NCBI GenBank assembly: GCA_030704615.1
Contig: CM060731.1
Coordinates: forward strand, 63,468,756 to 63,532,755
DNA: 64,000 nt
DNA from: Takakia lepidozioides
Taxonomy: Eukaryota; Streptophyta; Takakiopsida; Takakiales; Takakiaceae
Reading direction: 5' to 3'
This document shows, one piece after another, positions 31,690 through 43,100 of the stretch; positions within the stretch are counted from its first letter, which is position 1, and the number at the start of each line of letters is the position of its first letter. The notes beneath the pieces were generated by a model. It was not told where the DNA came from and did not search any database. It saw only the letters and a program-made list of their open reading frames with translations. Made by a program: the position numbers and the translations under genes.

Positions 31690-32511
31690 GAAGAAGTAGG
31701 AAGTGTCATCAACGAACATGGAATCCTTGATTTCCTTCTAGCGGTTGTCTCTGGGGCATTGTGGTTTTAGACCTTTCACCTGAGGGTTGTTGTCTACCAT
31801 GTGTCCGAGTGCATCAGCCACGAACAAGAAGAAAAAGGGGGCCAGAGGGCAACCTTGCCTCACAGACCTCTGGAGAGGAAAGGGTTTCGATAGATGCCCA
31901 TTGATCATGACCCTGTTGGTAGCCCATTGTAGCAGAATATGAACCCATTGACAGAAGCCTGGAGGGATGCCAGATTTGCGAAGCACTGCCATGAGAAAGG
32001 GCCAGTCGACCTTGTCGAAAGCTTTCTCAAAGTCTAGGAGCCAAAGGGCCAAAGACTGGCCAGTATTGCAAGCAAAGTTGTTAGCCTCCTGAGCTAACAA
32101 CACGTTGTCCAGGATGTATCTACCCTTGACATAGCCAGCCTGCCCTGATCTAATCATGGAAGGTAGTAGGGCTTTGGATGCGGAGGGCTAGGGTTTGAAC
32201 AATAATTTTATAGGCCACGTTGAGTAAGGTGATAGGTCTATTATTACTGAGGTTAGCCCTATCTCCTTTCTTGAAGAGCAAGGTGATTACTCCCTGAGTC
32301 ATGGAAGCAGGCATGAAGCCTTTGGCTTTGATGTCGTTCGCCATATCACAGAAGTCTTTGGAGATGGTTGGCCACAAGGATTTGTAAAAATTCTACTGGC
32401 ATCCCATCGATGCCAGGAGTTTTGTTGTTGTTCATTGCCTTGAGAGCCATCTCCAGCTCTTTTGGGGAGGGTAGAGAACGTCCTTTGGGTCAGCCTGGAA
32501 AAGAGAAGCAA
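31690..32511 (-). pseudogene. LINE-A reverse transcriptase core, frameshifted
   Basis: Three frames: 32511-32299, 32377-32150 (MTQGVITLLFKKGDRANLSN, then RPITLLNVAYKII) and 32157-31738 (LLDFEKAFDKVDWPF, SVRQGCPLAPF). After a TAG at about 31738 the active-site region SMFVDDT is still visible near 31715, then the frame shifts again. It copied element RNA in the active ancestor. Confidence 0.8.
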
Positions 32512-32539
32512 AGTGTCTGAAGGCTGAGGCCCCCATTTG

Positions 32540-33418
32540 CTAGGGGTTGGAAGTTGCGACCCCTGGGATCTCTGTATAAAGCTGCAAGATGGTTTGGCTA
32601 TCTCTACGGAGTTTCAACTTCTGGAAGAAGTACTTGGTCATCTTCTCACCCTTGGTAGACCAATTTATTCCCGCTTGCATCTTCATTTTGTTTTCTTGAA
32701 AGAGGAGGTAGCTATCCATGTTTTGGCGCGCTTCCAAGTAAGTTTGGTAAGTATGGGCATCGCAAGACTTGGATTCCAGCTTCTTTTGGCAAATGCCAAG
32801 GCATTTTTTAAGAGCCAGAGTCTTTCTTTTCTTTGCTGTGGCTAAGTCCCTACTGAGGTCTTGACTGACTTTGCAAGTAGCTGCCAACTTGGCTTGGAAT
32901 CTAAGTATGGGGCACAGGTACTGGTTTGCTGAGGATAGCCAGGTAGATTTTAGGCTATCAGTAAAAGAGGAGAACTTGAGGTGGGAGGAATTGAGCCGGA
33001 AGATCCCTTTATCGCTGGGATGGGAATTGGGCAGTTTGAGAGAAGCTGAGACTAGGGCATGATCAAAACGCATGGGAATAGGGTCCTGAGGGTCCAAGAA
33101 GGTAACAGGGGAGAAAGAGACAGAGGTATAGAATCTATCAAGCCTAGCCATACTGAGATCAGTGATATCTCTGTTGTTTGTCCATGTGAAGAAGGGGTTG
33201 GAGCCTGCTGGGTCGTTGGGAGGTCCTTCCATTTCAGCCAGGCTGTGGGTCTGGGTTAGACAGTGCCAAGATTGTTCTTCCTCAAGGCTCATGTGAATTG
33301 TGCCCTTGCCTATCATATCCCTTGCACTCTCTACCATATTGAAGTCTCCTGCAATTACCCATTTAGTGATATCTTTTTGGTCAGTCATGAGAAGGGATAT
33401 CTTGTGCCAGCAGCTCAT
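32540..33418 (-). pseudogene. LINE-A ORF2, C-terminal half of endonuclease and linker
   Basis: 292 open codons. APE-type endonuclease motifs WVIAGDFNMVE and FDHALVSASL are present near 33350 and 33060, then a helical linker ending INWSTKGEKMTKYFFQKLKL at the RT entry. The N-terminal half of the endonuclease (the W-N-R and LQE motifs) is not found. Upstream, only a trace corresponding to PNNTNPIGF near 33450 remains. Confidence 0.78.
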
Positions 33419-33927
33419 TCTAGGGAGTCATTAAAAGCGTGAATATGAAGCCTATGGGATTTGTGTTATTCGGGAACATGAGAGAACAGAATTGGGTCCT
33501 TCCCGTTTTTTAATGTGAACGAACAAGACGAGGGTGCTTGGCTGCTTTGGGAGGGGATTACCCGCCCTGTCAAGAGGGATGTATCTGACTGAGCTCTGAA
33601 GGGAGGTATGGATTGAAAGAGGAGAGGGAAGGGGTGTGGATCCAAGACCTAGGATTAAATTGAGCCGATGCGGGGGCGGAGGGTAGGGGATTGAGGGTAG
33701 AATTTTCCAGTCTTTGCTTCGCATTGGAAAGGAAAGGGAGTCGGATGGTATACACAGGATCTTACAATACTTGCTTGTGATGTGATCAACCGAGAAGCAG
33801 AGTAGAGAAATTGACTGAGAGGGAGGAAGCAGACTTACAAGATTGGATGGTGAAGGGAAGGGTGCAGGTGTCGGGGAGGGCAGCAACGATGGTACTTGGA
33901 GGGTGGGCCTTGATAGGTGCTGGGAGT

Positions 33928-34902
33928 CTACTGGCGAATTCTGCGTGAAGAATTGTGAGATCTACAGGTCCGAGGAGCTGGAGGTGGAGAATGAGCCAAT
34001 GGGATCGTAAGATGGCCTTCGATGCGCCTGCGGTCGATATCATCATTCTGATCTTCAACCTCCAAGTCAAGAGCGGCCTTGAGAATGGAGAATGCGTTGC
34101 CAAGGGTGCCTTTGGCTCTTGTTAAGGCCTTGCTTGGAGTGCAAGGACCATCAAAGTGATCTGGCTCAGCCCAGACTCCCGGTAGAGTAGAATCGCTGGT
34201 ATTTAGGAGGTTTGCGTCCATGAGAGCCATGATGTAGGTGTTGGGAGTGAGTTCTTTTAGCAAAGCTGGGAAGGTCTCGATGTAGGAACCCCAAGTGACT
34301 GGAGAGTGAGGGGGCTGAGAGTAGAGGGGAAGGTTGTTTTTTAGGTAAGTCTGAATTTTGCTGCATAATGTAGGAATGGGTGAACTGTCCATGGGGGTCT
34401 TGGATAGGAAAGATTGTATATCATGAACCGAGATCCAGATGGAGTCAAAGCTCATGTTGTCCCTTGCAGTGACCTGCAGAAATGCCAAATTGGGCTTCCT
34501 CTTGAAGATCATTGGGGTGAGGCAAGTGGTGACTGGATCCCCTGTGGATGTAAGCTGTGAGCAACCTCTGAGAGGCAGTGAGGGGAAAGTGTCGAGAGTA
34601 GCATAGATTCTTGTAATCGTTGAATTGTAGGCCACCAGGGAGGGACGGAGTCGGAGCAGGGTCCACAGGAGTCCTCTTGTGGATATTGGGGCAGGCTTTC
34701 CCCTTGCTTTTTGCTTGCTCCATTTCCAGGAGATTATTCCAGGTATTGGAAGCGGGGTGGGTCCCGAGGGAAAAGGTGTTGGGGAAAGTGCCTTGAGAAT
34801 GTTGGAAGAGGAAGAACCTTGGATGCTTGCTGCCCCGAAGTCCTGGCTGCTGGGTCCCTTGCCTTTATGTGATCTAGAAGCCGATGCTGAGGTTGCTTCC
34901 AC
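33928..34902 (-). pseudogene. LINE-A ORF1, C-terminal part
   Basis: 324 open codons: a basic/serine-rich start, then SLPLRGCSQLTSTGDPVTTC, IWISVHDIQSFLSKTP and ALDLEVEDQNDDIDRRRIEG. It parallels LINE-B 43859-43101 (WITTEDVRHFMRTCP, IIEAEIDDDTRRMELQ). No known enzyme motif. It is probably the RNA-binding ORF1 tail. Confidence 0.65.
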
Positions 34903-34974
34903 TACTATGGGGTCCAGGATTGTTCTCCTTTTCTTGGCCGGAGGGGAGGTGGAAATCTGATTAACTGCGGAGTC

Positions 34975-35770
34975 CTAATGTTGGAAGCTAAAGGCATGGA
35001 CGGGCTGCATGTTGGCATTATTCAGAGGGGGTGGGTGACTGAGAGAAATGTCTCGGCTGTTGAGGTGAACTTGAGGGTTGGGAATAGTGGCAGGGTCTGA
35101 CTTTTGAATAAGCAATGAGTTTCTAGGCTCCTCCTGAGTGTTGAGCATTGTTTTCCTTTTGGATTGAGGGCATTGTTTCTTGCGGTGCCCTGATTTGCCA
35201 CAACAATAACAGGCTGAAGCCGACGTGTCTTCTGACACTTTGACTGAGAAATAGTTGCCTTGATTGTCAATAGGAAGCCTTATGAATGTTGGTAGGATCT
35301 TGTCAATAGGCATGAGCACCACTATTTTTGCAAACCCATTTTCGTGGACCTTTGAGGAAATGGTTGCTCCCCTCTAATCTGGGTGCAGTCTCAAGAATGA
35401 CACATTCATGCTGGGGTCAAATACAGCCAAGCAACCCAGAAATGCTCCAAAAAAGTTTCCAATCGCAGGAAGGCTGAACATGTATTGATCAGGAATATAA
35501 GGAAGCGAAATGATCCTAGGGCCCCATATCTTGCCGTTCCTGTTACCCATGCATTTGGACCAGGGAAAGATATTGACGTTGAGTCCATGCAGCTGGGGGT
35601 TGAACGCTCGGGCCTTGTCCACCGCCTCTGTGGAGTCAAAGAGGATGGAGAAGAATCATTGACCTCTCGCATGGCAAAAATGATTCTGCAGCTCACCCGA
35701 TCCTCCAAAATGGCGAATTGCCCAGTCTCTTGCTTGGTTCCTGGTCACTCATTTGCCTGGAAAATGTAGA
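34975..35770 (-). pseudogene. LINE-A ORF1, N-terminal DUF4283-like domain and zinc knuckle
   Basis: Pieces at 35770-35374 and 35322-34975. The first shows RDWAIRH and FNPQLHGLNVNIFPWSKCMG, then NRNGKIWGPRIISLPYIPDQ, the fold typical of plant LINE ORF1. An in-frame TGA follows FPGK near 35752. The second shows ILPTFIRLPIDNQGNYF and the CCHC knuckle CYCCGKSGHRKKQC near 35200. It would bind element RNA. Confidence 0.78.
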
Positions 35771-36300
35771 AGAACCCCTTTGCTCTCTGAGCAACATCAG
35801 ATTATATCTGGCCTAATTCCAAGGGAACTAGCGGTCATCTTCAGTCATCGCGAGTTGCAGGGTTTTTGAGTCACTGAGAGATTCTCCTGAAGTCTCTGTT
35901 GGCGAGCTGACAGGAAGAGGTGGCCGGAAGCTTGAGGTCCCTGCTGCTTGTACACCATGGTTTGTGGGCAGAGAGGGGAGACCCAGAGAGTTGGGGTGAG
36001 GGGGACGAGATACCTCAGGGGGGCCATGCGAGATGAGGCCCATGGAGAGGTTTTGGATGCACAATGAAGAATCCAGTCCCTGTAGAGGGGTGAAGGCAAC
36101 GGGGGTCTACAAACTTTGAGGGTCCCGACCTGGAGGGAGCTGAATTGAAGGCTTTGTTGAGAAGAGGCGCCATGGACGGATTGGAGAGATTGAGGATGGA
36201 GAGAGAGGCGAAGTGAAGAAAGCGTGCTGGCTGGTCAGTGAGAAAGGAATCGCAAGAACGCAGTCCAGCTGAACGAGCTGAAGTGAGCTCTCAATCCCAA

Positions 36301-38440
36301 CTAAGAGGAGGAGGAGAGTGCACCAGAGGTCAAGAACTTGAAGCTGATCAGCTGCAGGCGCGATAGCAGCTGGAAGGCCGGGGGGATGAATTTAGTGATG
36401 ACGGCTGTTTGGAGGCTTAAGCCAGGGAGTGGCAGTGAACATGATTTAGATGGCAGAGAGATGATTGGTTAGGAAGTTTTGACAGGGATTATGGGATTAG
36501 GGGCTTGTGAGGTTGGCGGCTGTGCTTTAAGGAGAGTTATTAGAGGTGACATGAGGAGGGATCACCAAGCATGCCACAAGGATGAATAAGGACGGGTTCA
36601 TCTGAACAGTGGCTCAAAACTGAAGCCTATGGAGGGATGTTTAGTATAGCACAAAGGAAATGATAAGTCAAATGATGCATGCGGTACAATGCAGGGCACT
36701 TAGGACGAGTGAGTGGTGATTGGAAAGATGGGGAGGTTGCCACGATTCGCAGGGTAGGGTTGCTGGGGGAGAGGCTTCAGAGGAGGCCAACAGAGCTCTG
36801 TCACACACCGCAAACCGCGGAGCTCCTCCTCCGCCTCCATCCTTCCGTCTACCAGCCATATTAAATTTCCATTGGTCATTCACACTATATATATCTATAT
36901 ATATATGGTGATAGCTAATGAAATGTCAAAACTACTAATATTAAATTTTCTATACTCTGACAATTAATTATGTAGATCTATTGCATTATGATCATACATC
37001 AACAAATTCAAACAATTTCATATTGAAAATGAAATAAATATCAACACCATTAATATATCCCAAAAAAATATTGCCAAAAGGCAAAACAGCGCATAAAATG
37101 GAGAACCTTACGAATAATGTATGAAGTTAATGCACGCATGTGATATCTGACAAGACGGTAAGCCGGTTTCCGGCATATCGAACCTTCCCCACCCCTCTTA
37201 AAGAATGGAATGCATGACACTAGAATAAAGTTACATCTTAGATGCAATGACACGGAAATGAGAGTCACTCCACTGAGTGTAACTCCTACTTGGACTTACA
37301 TCTGGTCTTGAAATTTAATTAAGTCCAAATTATATTATAGCCTAGGTATAAAATGTATTATGATGAATTATACAAGACAAGGGGTGACACAAACCATAAA
37401 AGCCAAAAGGTCGCACTACCACCCGTCAAGAATCAAACCTTGCACCTCATCGCCTCCATTACCATCATCTTATCAATATACTACTTACCACTGTCTAGCA
37501 ATCTCTTGCATTCCAAAGTATAGGAATGCAATATTGTAAGCATAGGCTTCTAGTTGGTGAGCCTATGAGCTTGGACATAACACCATGGGCTCACATGATG
37601 AACAATCACAGGATAAATATGTATAACCGTCGAAATAAGTTTAACTCATCTCCACAAATTATATGTTTTTATGATATGTCATAACACCACAATTATGATG
37701 TTTAAAAAAAAAAACCATCTAAACACAAAGTACTCAACAATGTGTAACAATTTGAAAATCAGAGAACAATAAAATACGATGCATGTTCGAGTTCAAGCGT
37801 TTGTGTCGCTAGAACTAACTCTTGTTACAGCTCGCCAATGAACTATTGTTGTTTTGATGTCGTTGTTTTCTGAAACTATATATACGTAATTTTAGAAAAT
37901 TTAAAAATACAAATGTCCCATTTATAGCGTGATGAGAACCAAAAATAAATAATAAATAAAATAAAATAAAAAAACAATCGCATGTCATTCATCGTGGAAT
38001 TCAACAGTTCGCCAACAAACTGTTGATTTTTCAGTATCTTCCATTTACAACATATGTGTTGCATTAGCCAAGCCTACATTATTTTTCAAATGTTTTTTAA
38101 ATCTTTAAAACGGACAATACAAAACTTGTACAACGTGGTCGCATCATATATTCACCAAATATTAACGATTCATTTCACAATTGTTTCATTGCAAATAAAT
38201 CAACGGGAATAAGGGTCATACATATATATCAGGTCCGGATTTTATTTGGAACGTCTGTCAGAATATTGGGCTTACGATTCGCTAATCATGAAATATTCCC
38301 AAATTAGTGTCTATGTGTGAGCCTACAAACAACGACTATGTAGTTGTGTCGTTGTCTAAAATATTGGGAATGAGACCCATCAAAAAAGCCCCACACTGCC
38401 TAAATCCGACGATAGTACCTTCAGATCATATGCCTGCGTT
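36301..38440. other. Gene-free region between the two LINEs
   Basis: Includes a TA-rich tract (36888-36908), a SINE (37105-37500, separate entry) and AT-rich unique sequence. The GC-rich piece at 36720-36860 has short frames on both strands and no motif. No gene is supported. Confidence 0.45.
37105..37500 (-). mobile_element. SINE family S1, long diverged copy
   Basis: Shares GAGTGTAACTCC, GGACTTACATCTGGTCTTGA, GGGGTGACAC and GTCAAGAATCAAACCTTG with the copy at 8645-8945 in the same order. The 37105 end (AATAATGTATGAAGTTAAT) matches the 46190 end of the + copy. Confidence 0.55.
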
Positions 38441-39166
38441 AAACTCTTATATATATATATATATATAAGGGATTGTAGCCCTGATTATTTTTATTATATT
38501 TTTGGTTGGCCGATTTGGGATTATTCGGGGGAAAAAATTAAAACCCCTATTTTCGCCATAAGGCACACACACCGTTATCAGTGAAGTTAGAAACCGTACC
38601 CTCATTGAGGTAAACTGAGCCAAAGAGGCCCCGAACATGACCCCTCGGAGAGGGAAGTGTTAACTATGGTTACCAAAAACGAGAACCCTAGGATTTATGT
38701 TACTACCCCGGAGGAAGAAACATGAACCAGAAGTCACACATGAATACAGAGAGTAATGGCACCAGCGTGAGTTAGTGCATTGCCTAGGGATTGGTAATGC
38801 TATTACACCTGCCTAAACTGAAGACGGGAGGCTTTAGAAGAGCCCTTAAGATGTTTCCAGTTTATCTCTCGATCGAACTCAGACGACACTGTGGAGTGTG
38901 TTGCGAATTCCTCTCTAGCTGGGTGGGGGCAGGTCTGGCCAGACAAATGTGTTTGGATTTGCGTTGCTGCAGATGAGGCCTCGATTACCCTAGGTGGTGC
39001 GGAATTTATCATGGGAAGCCCATGCGATCTCTGGTTACCGTTGGATCTGTGCACAATGCGTGGCCCAAGCCTTCCTGGATTCTGTTCCAAGGTCATAGAA
39101 AACATATGTGAGAAGAGCTGAAACTGTAGAAGTTTGTCCTGAGAAAGTTCTAGAGCATCTTGCTTT

Positions 39167-39499
39167 CTAGAGGTGCCAAAGTGTGCTGCCTCTAAGTGTT
39201 TCGAAAACAGGGCAATGAATAGCTTTCTTTTTTGTTGTTGCGTCATAGTTTAGAAGCAGGATCGTGGGAGAGAGAGGAATGTGGTTCCAACAGGAGTAAA
39301 AGTTTTTGATAAGTGGCCAAATGATGGCTGCTGCTTGGCACGAGATGAGACAATGTTCGAGGCTTTCCATGATTCCTGATGAGCAGCAGGAGCAAAGGAG
39401 GGCGTCCTGAAATTGTAACCATTCGCCCACCTTGAGCACTCTGTTAGCAACTTGCCAGAGGAACGCTTGGATTTTGGCAGGCCTGGACATTAGCCACAT
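39167..39499 (-). pseudogene. LINE-B ORF2 C-terminal zinc-binding domain
   Basis: Reads AKIQAFLWQVANRVLKVGEW and then LCSCCSSGIMESLEHCLISC (C-C-H-C zf-RVT). It is in a different frame from 40558-39572, so one shift lies near 39500-39570. Confidence 0.8.
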
Positions 39500-39571
39500 A
39501 GAGCCCCAGATTGCGGACCAGTTCTCATCTCTAAATCCCAGGTGCCCCCCATCTTGACTCCCACTTTGCTT

Positions 39572-40558
39572 TTAGTGAAATTGGCAGGGACAAAGCCTTG
39601 TAACCTTTTTTGGTGGTGTACGAAAAGAAGGGTTCTGGTTGTCTTCCAAACTCCCAAGACCATTCGGAAGGATCAAATTGCAGCTCAACAAGGGGCTTGC
39701 CAAGAATCCAGATAAATGTGGCAGAGGCAAGCCAGGCTGAGTGAGAAAGACCTGGGGGGGTTGGGGATCCATTTCTTTCGGAGAAGTAGACCAATAGCAA
39801 ACTCTGACTGGTGTAAGAGGGTTGGGGGGTAGGATGACAGGTTCTTGTGAATGAAGATGGAGGGTTAGAGTGAGAGGGTCAATGTGGAAAGCGTAGGCGA
39901 CGTGGTTGCTTGAGGTGGAATGGTTAACAAATAGGATGGTAAGAAGGTTGTTGTGAATGGTAAGCGCCCAGTAGTTGTGTGATGGAAAAATAGGTCCAGT
40001 GTTCAGATGCCCAATCCATGTTTGGTCAATGTTCTGAATAAGGTTTGAGTACGACTTGCTTGCTCTAGCCTTTCCCACTGTTGAAGCAATGAGATCCTGC
40101 GATTTGACTCCATTGCCCTGCCACAGGTTACCCATTTGGGAGATACCCAGGTTGTCCCATGTTGACCAGCGGCTTGCCTCTTTTCGTTGGGAAGGGCTTG
40201 GCTTGTTGGTATTAAGGAAAAGGTATTGATGAAGGATCTCGAAGTAGTTAGAGGGTTCATGTTTTTTGAGAAAGCCTCGCAGCCTCCCCCAAGCCTGCCA
40301 GATAGAGTTCCATAGACTGGATCCCACTTTTTTGAAGTTGAAACCGTTGACAATCCATCGAAATGATGGTGCCCAAGAGGCATTTTTTAAAGGGGAGGCC
40401 ATTAGAATATTGTCTGCCACGATGAACTTCCACCAACCTCCCTCGGGGCCCATGAACCGAGGTATCCATTTACCTAGAAGGGCTACAATCTGTTTTTCAG
40501 GGTCGATGATGCCCAACCCTCCCTGTTTTTTGGGGAGACATATTTGGCTCCACGACAC
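39572..40558 (-). pseudogene. LINE-B ORF2, region after the RT palm
   Basis: 328 open codons: SWSQICLPKKQGGLGIIDP, LLGKWIPRFMGPEGGWWK, FLKKHEPSNYFEILHQYLFL. It aligns in order with LINE-A 31447-30530. It is separated by a frame break near 40600 from the RT frame. Confidence 0.8.
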
Positions 40559-40619
40559 TTGGGGTCTTTTACCCTGTGATGACGATTCAGCCCCCCAGAT
40601 GAAATTACGCAGCAGTTTT

Positions 40620-42029
40620 TTAACCTGTTGGATTTGGGTCGAATAGGTCTCTCGATCCCCAAAAAGCCAATTTCCTCTTCAGCTTGTTCAAAATAGGTGT
40701 AAATCTCTGCTCGTCAGTGAGGTCAAGTCCGAATGTATAGCCTAGCAGGGTTGTGGATTGGCCTGGTTGCAGCCATTTGAGGCCTAGATTGACCCCCCAT
40801 GTAGGAGCGATACCTAGGTTGTTGTTTGAGAGGTCCCCTACTATAAGAGCACAAGTTTTGTTCCAATTCACCTTGAATCCAGACGCTGAGCAAAATAGTT
40901 GCAGGCATTCCGCTGCTTTGTCAAGGTTCTGAGTTTCTGCCTGAAGAATGAGAAAGGTATCATCGACAAACATAGAATCAAGAACCTGAGTAGGTTGTTG
41001 AGTGATGTAGTTATTGACTCTCAGTCCAGTCAGATGAGCTTTATGTTGAAGAGTGTAACCAAGGCTGTCTGCCACCACTAGAAATAAGAACGGGGATAGT
41101 GGGCAGCCTTGACGAACTGATCTAAGGAGGGAGAAGGGTTTGGATAAAACCCCATTGGTGATGACCCTGCTGGTGGAAGTGGATAGAAGGATCCTGACCC
41201 ACTGACAAAACGATTGCGGGAAGCCTATTTTGGCCAGTGCTGCAAGAAGAAAAGACCATTCGACCCTGTCGAATGCCTTTTCAAAGTCCAAGAGCACCAG
41301 TGCAATAGCTTGTTTCGTTTGCTTTGCATATTGAGGGATCTCCTGGGCCAACAGTAAATTATCCATTATGTATCTGCCTTTGATAAATCCCGTTTGATTC
41401 GGTCTGATAAGGGAGGGCAACAGGGGCTGCAAGCGAAGGGCGAGAGCTTTGGCAATGATCTTGTATGCCACATTCAGCAATGTGATAGGTCTGTAATTAG
41501 AGAGGTTTGTCCTATCTCCCTTCTTATACAACAATGTAATGACTCCTTGGGACATTGCAGGTGGCATTGCCTGACAATGAAACAAGTAGTTAGCCATAAG
41601 GGTGAAGTCCCCTGAAATCTCTGACCAAAGCTCTTTGTAGAACTCTGCAGTGATGTCGTCCATGCCTGGGGCTTTATTGTTTTTAAGCTTGAGAAGCGCT
41701 TCTTCCAGTTCATAGTCTGTGAATTCTCCCTCCAATGTTTGCGCCTTATGCCTAGTTAGGATAGAGGGAGTGTGGGCCAGGCAGTCCTTCTGCAGCTGGG
41801 AAGGCTCCAGGCTGATGTGAGTGCTATGGTATAGATTCCCAAAGTGAGTGGCTGCCAATTTAGCCAGTTCCTTGGGGTGTGAAACCAGATTCCCTGAAAC
41901 TTGATCGATCAATTCCGTGATGTTTTGGACCACCCTGCGAAGCTTGGTTTTTTCAAAGAAATATTTGCTCATTTTCTCTCCCTTGGTGGACCAGTTCACT
42001 CCTGACCCCCATGATGATCCAACTGTCAA
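40620..42029 (-). CDS. LINE-B reverse transcriptase, intact domain
   Basis: 469 open codons. Entry motif NWSTKGEKMSKYFFEK; fingers KNNKAPGMDDITAEFYKELW and QGVITLLYKKGDRTNLSNYR; motif A LLDFEKAFDRVEWSF; motif B SVRQGCPLSPF; catalytic box SMFVDDTFLI; then GFKVNWNKTC. All catalytic Asp residues are present. It would perform target-primed reverse transcription, but its own endonuclease is incomplete and the following domain is frameshifted. At the high-coordinate end the sequence jumps from endonuclease directly to the RT entry. Confidence 0.85.
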   Translation of the reverse strand: MTVGSSWGSGVNWSTKGEKMSKYFFEKTKLRRVVQNITELIDQVSGNLVSHPKELAKLAATHFGNLYHSTHISLEPSQLQKDCLAHTPSILTRHKAQTLEGEFTDYELEEALLKLKNNKAPGMDDITAEFYKELWSEISGDFTLMANYLFHCQAMPPAMSQGVITLLYKKGDRTNLSNYRPITLLNVAYKIIAKALALRLQPLLPSLIRPNQTGFIKGRYIMDNLLLAQEIPQYAKQTKQAIALVLLDFEKAFDRVEWSFLLAALAKIGFPQSFCQWVRILLSTSTSRVITNGVLSKPFSLLRSVRQGCPLSPFLFLVVADSLGYTLQHKAHLTGLRVNNYITQQPTQVLDSMFVDDTFLILQAETQNLDKAAECLQLFCSASGFKVNWNKTCALIVGDLSNNNLGIAPTWGVNLGLKWLQPGQSTTLLGYTFGLDLTDEQRFTPILNKLKRKLAFWGSRDLFDPNPTG

Positions 42030-43013
42030 TGTTGGGCTGAGCCGTCATTTTGTCCGAGAGTGGACCAAAATTGGCTCCTGTCAGAAGAAATATTTGGCGC
42101 ATAAATGTTAACCAGACCCAACATGCCTGTGTTGTTTGGGAGCTTTAGGGCACAAAATTGGAGGCGTCGAAGGATCCAAGATTCTTCAGCTACGAGCAAA
42201 GGTTGCAGAGAGGGCGAGAGAAGGATGGAGGTGCCACCTCGGCTGCCCTGAGAGGTTGTTTTCCAAAGGGCATTGGCCCTTGGCCACAGGTGATCCGTAA
42301 GTAGATTGATTTTTGGTTGGTTCAATTTGTTTCCTTGTAGAAAGACTATTGAGTCTTTCTGCAGGAATGGATTGAGCCAAGATTTAATCTTGACTCTCTT
42401 GAGAGCAGCTGGGTCCATTCCCAGCTCTCTGATATTCCATGAATGAAGGTCAATTAACATCTGTGAGGCTGAGAAGGCTGGGGCTGGGAGCCCCAATTGA
42501 TGGCCTTGGAGGATCAAAGTAGAACTTAACACGTCGATCTTTGGGATGGAGAGATTTGACCCAGGAGTAATTGGCTTGGGCTTTGCGGTTTGTCCTCTTA
42601 ATTTCCACAAACAACGCAGAAAGGTTTTGTTTGGCCTCTTGAGTGAGGGGAGTATTGACATGAGAGAATTGGTCACTTGAAACAGGGTCAATTGACAGGG
42701 AGATAATATCAGCCTGTTCCGGATAAAAAGTACTTTTGAGGATGGAGGTGAGCAGAGGATGTGGTTCTGGAGTGTCTGGTAACGACACGACTGGACCAGC
42801 TTGAAGATCTGAAGGAACAATGACGGACGAGAGAGTCTGTCGAGCCGATTTTCTTGCAGAAGATGGTTTTTCCAGACATAATAACCAACATCTGCAAGGA
42901 TCAGAAGAGAGTGTTTGGAAGAAAATGCATGGCGAGGTGCAGGGGAGAACCTGGATTTGTGGGTTTGTTGACTCAGAGACGCAGAGAGGGGTATCGTGTC
43001 CTACTTGAGTCAT
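42026..43013 (-). pseudogene. LINE-B ORF2 start and N-terminal half of endonuclease
   Basis: 43013-42450 encodes a low-complexity N-terminus of ORF2. The 42820-42026 frame contains LIDLHSWNIRELG (WN motif) near 42440, then IVFLQGNKLNQ near 42350, where the family normally has Glu after LQ, so a metal-binding residue appears lost. It ends with LGLVNIYAPN near 42100 and then breaks off. The GDFN and DH motifs are absent. Confidence 0.75.
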
Positions 43014-43100
43014 AATGTTGTTGAAGCTGTTGCTGGGTTGAGGGGAGATATGCAGCTCACTCGTCGTGGCAGCCAGGGCTTCATCTTGTATGTGTTGAGC

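Larger units (their letters stand above)
28140..36300 (-). mobile_element. LINE-A, L1-type retrotransposon, degraded
   Basis: Read on the - strand, this runs from a leader near 36300, through ORF1 (35830-33900) and ORF2 (33700-28795), to a 3' UTR ending near 28199 and an A/T-rich tail (28140-28198). The 3' end phrase on + (GGGCTGTGGCCCTGG) is echoed in LINE-B (GGGATTGTAGCCCTG). The element is inactive: ORF1 has an in-frame TGA after FPGK, RT is frameshifted at its active site, a W-to-stop change lies near 29372, and a foreign insertion splits ORF2. The 5' limit is approximate. Confidence 0.8.
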
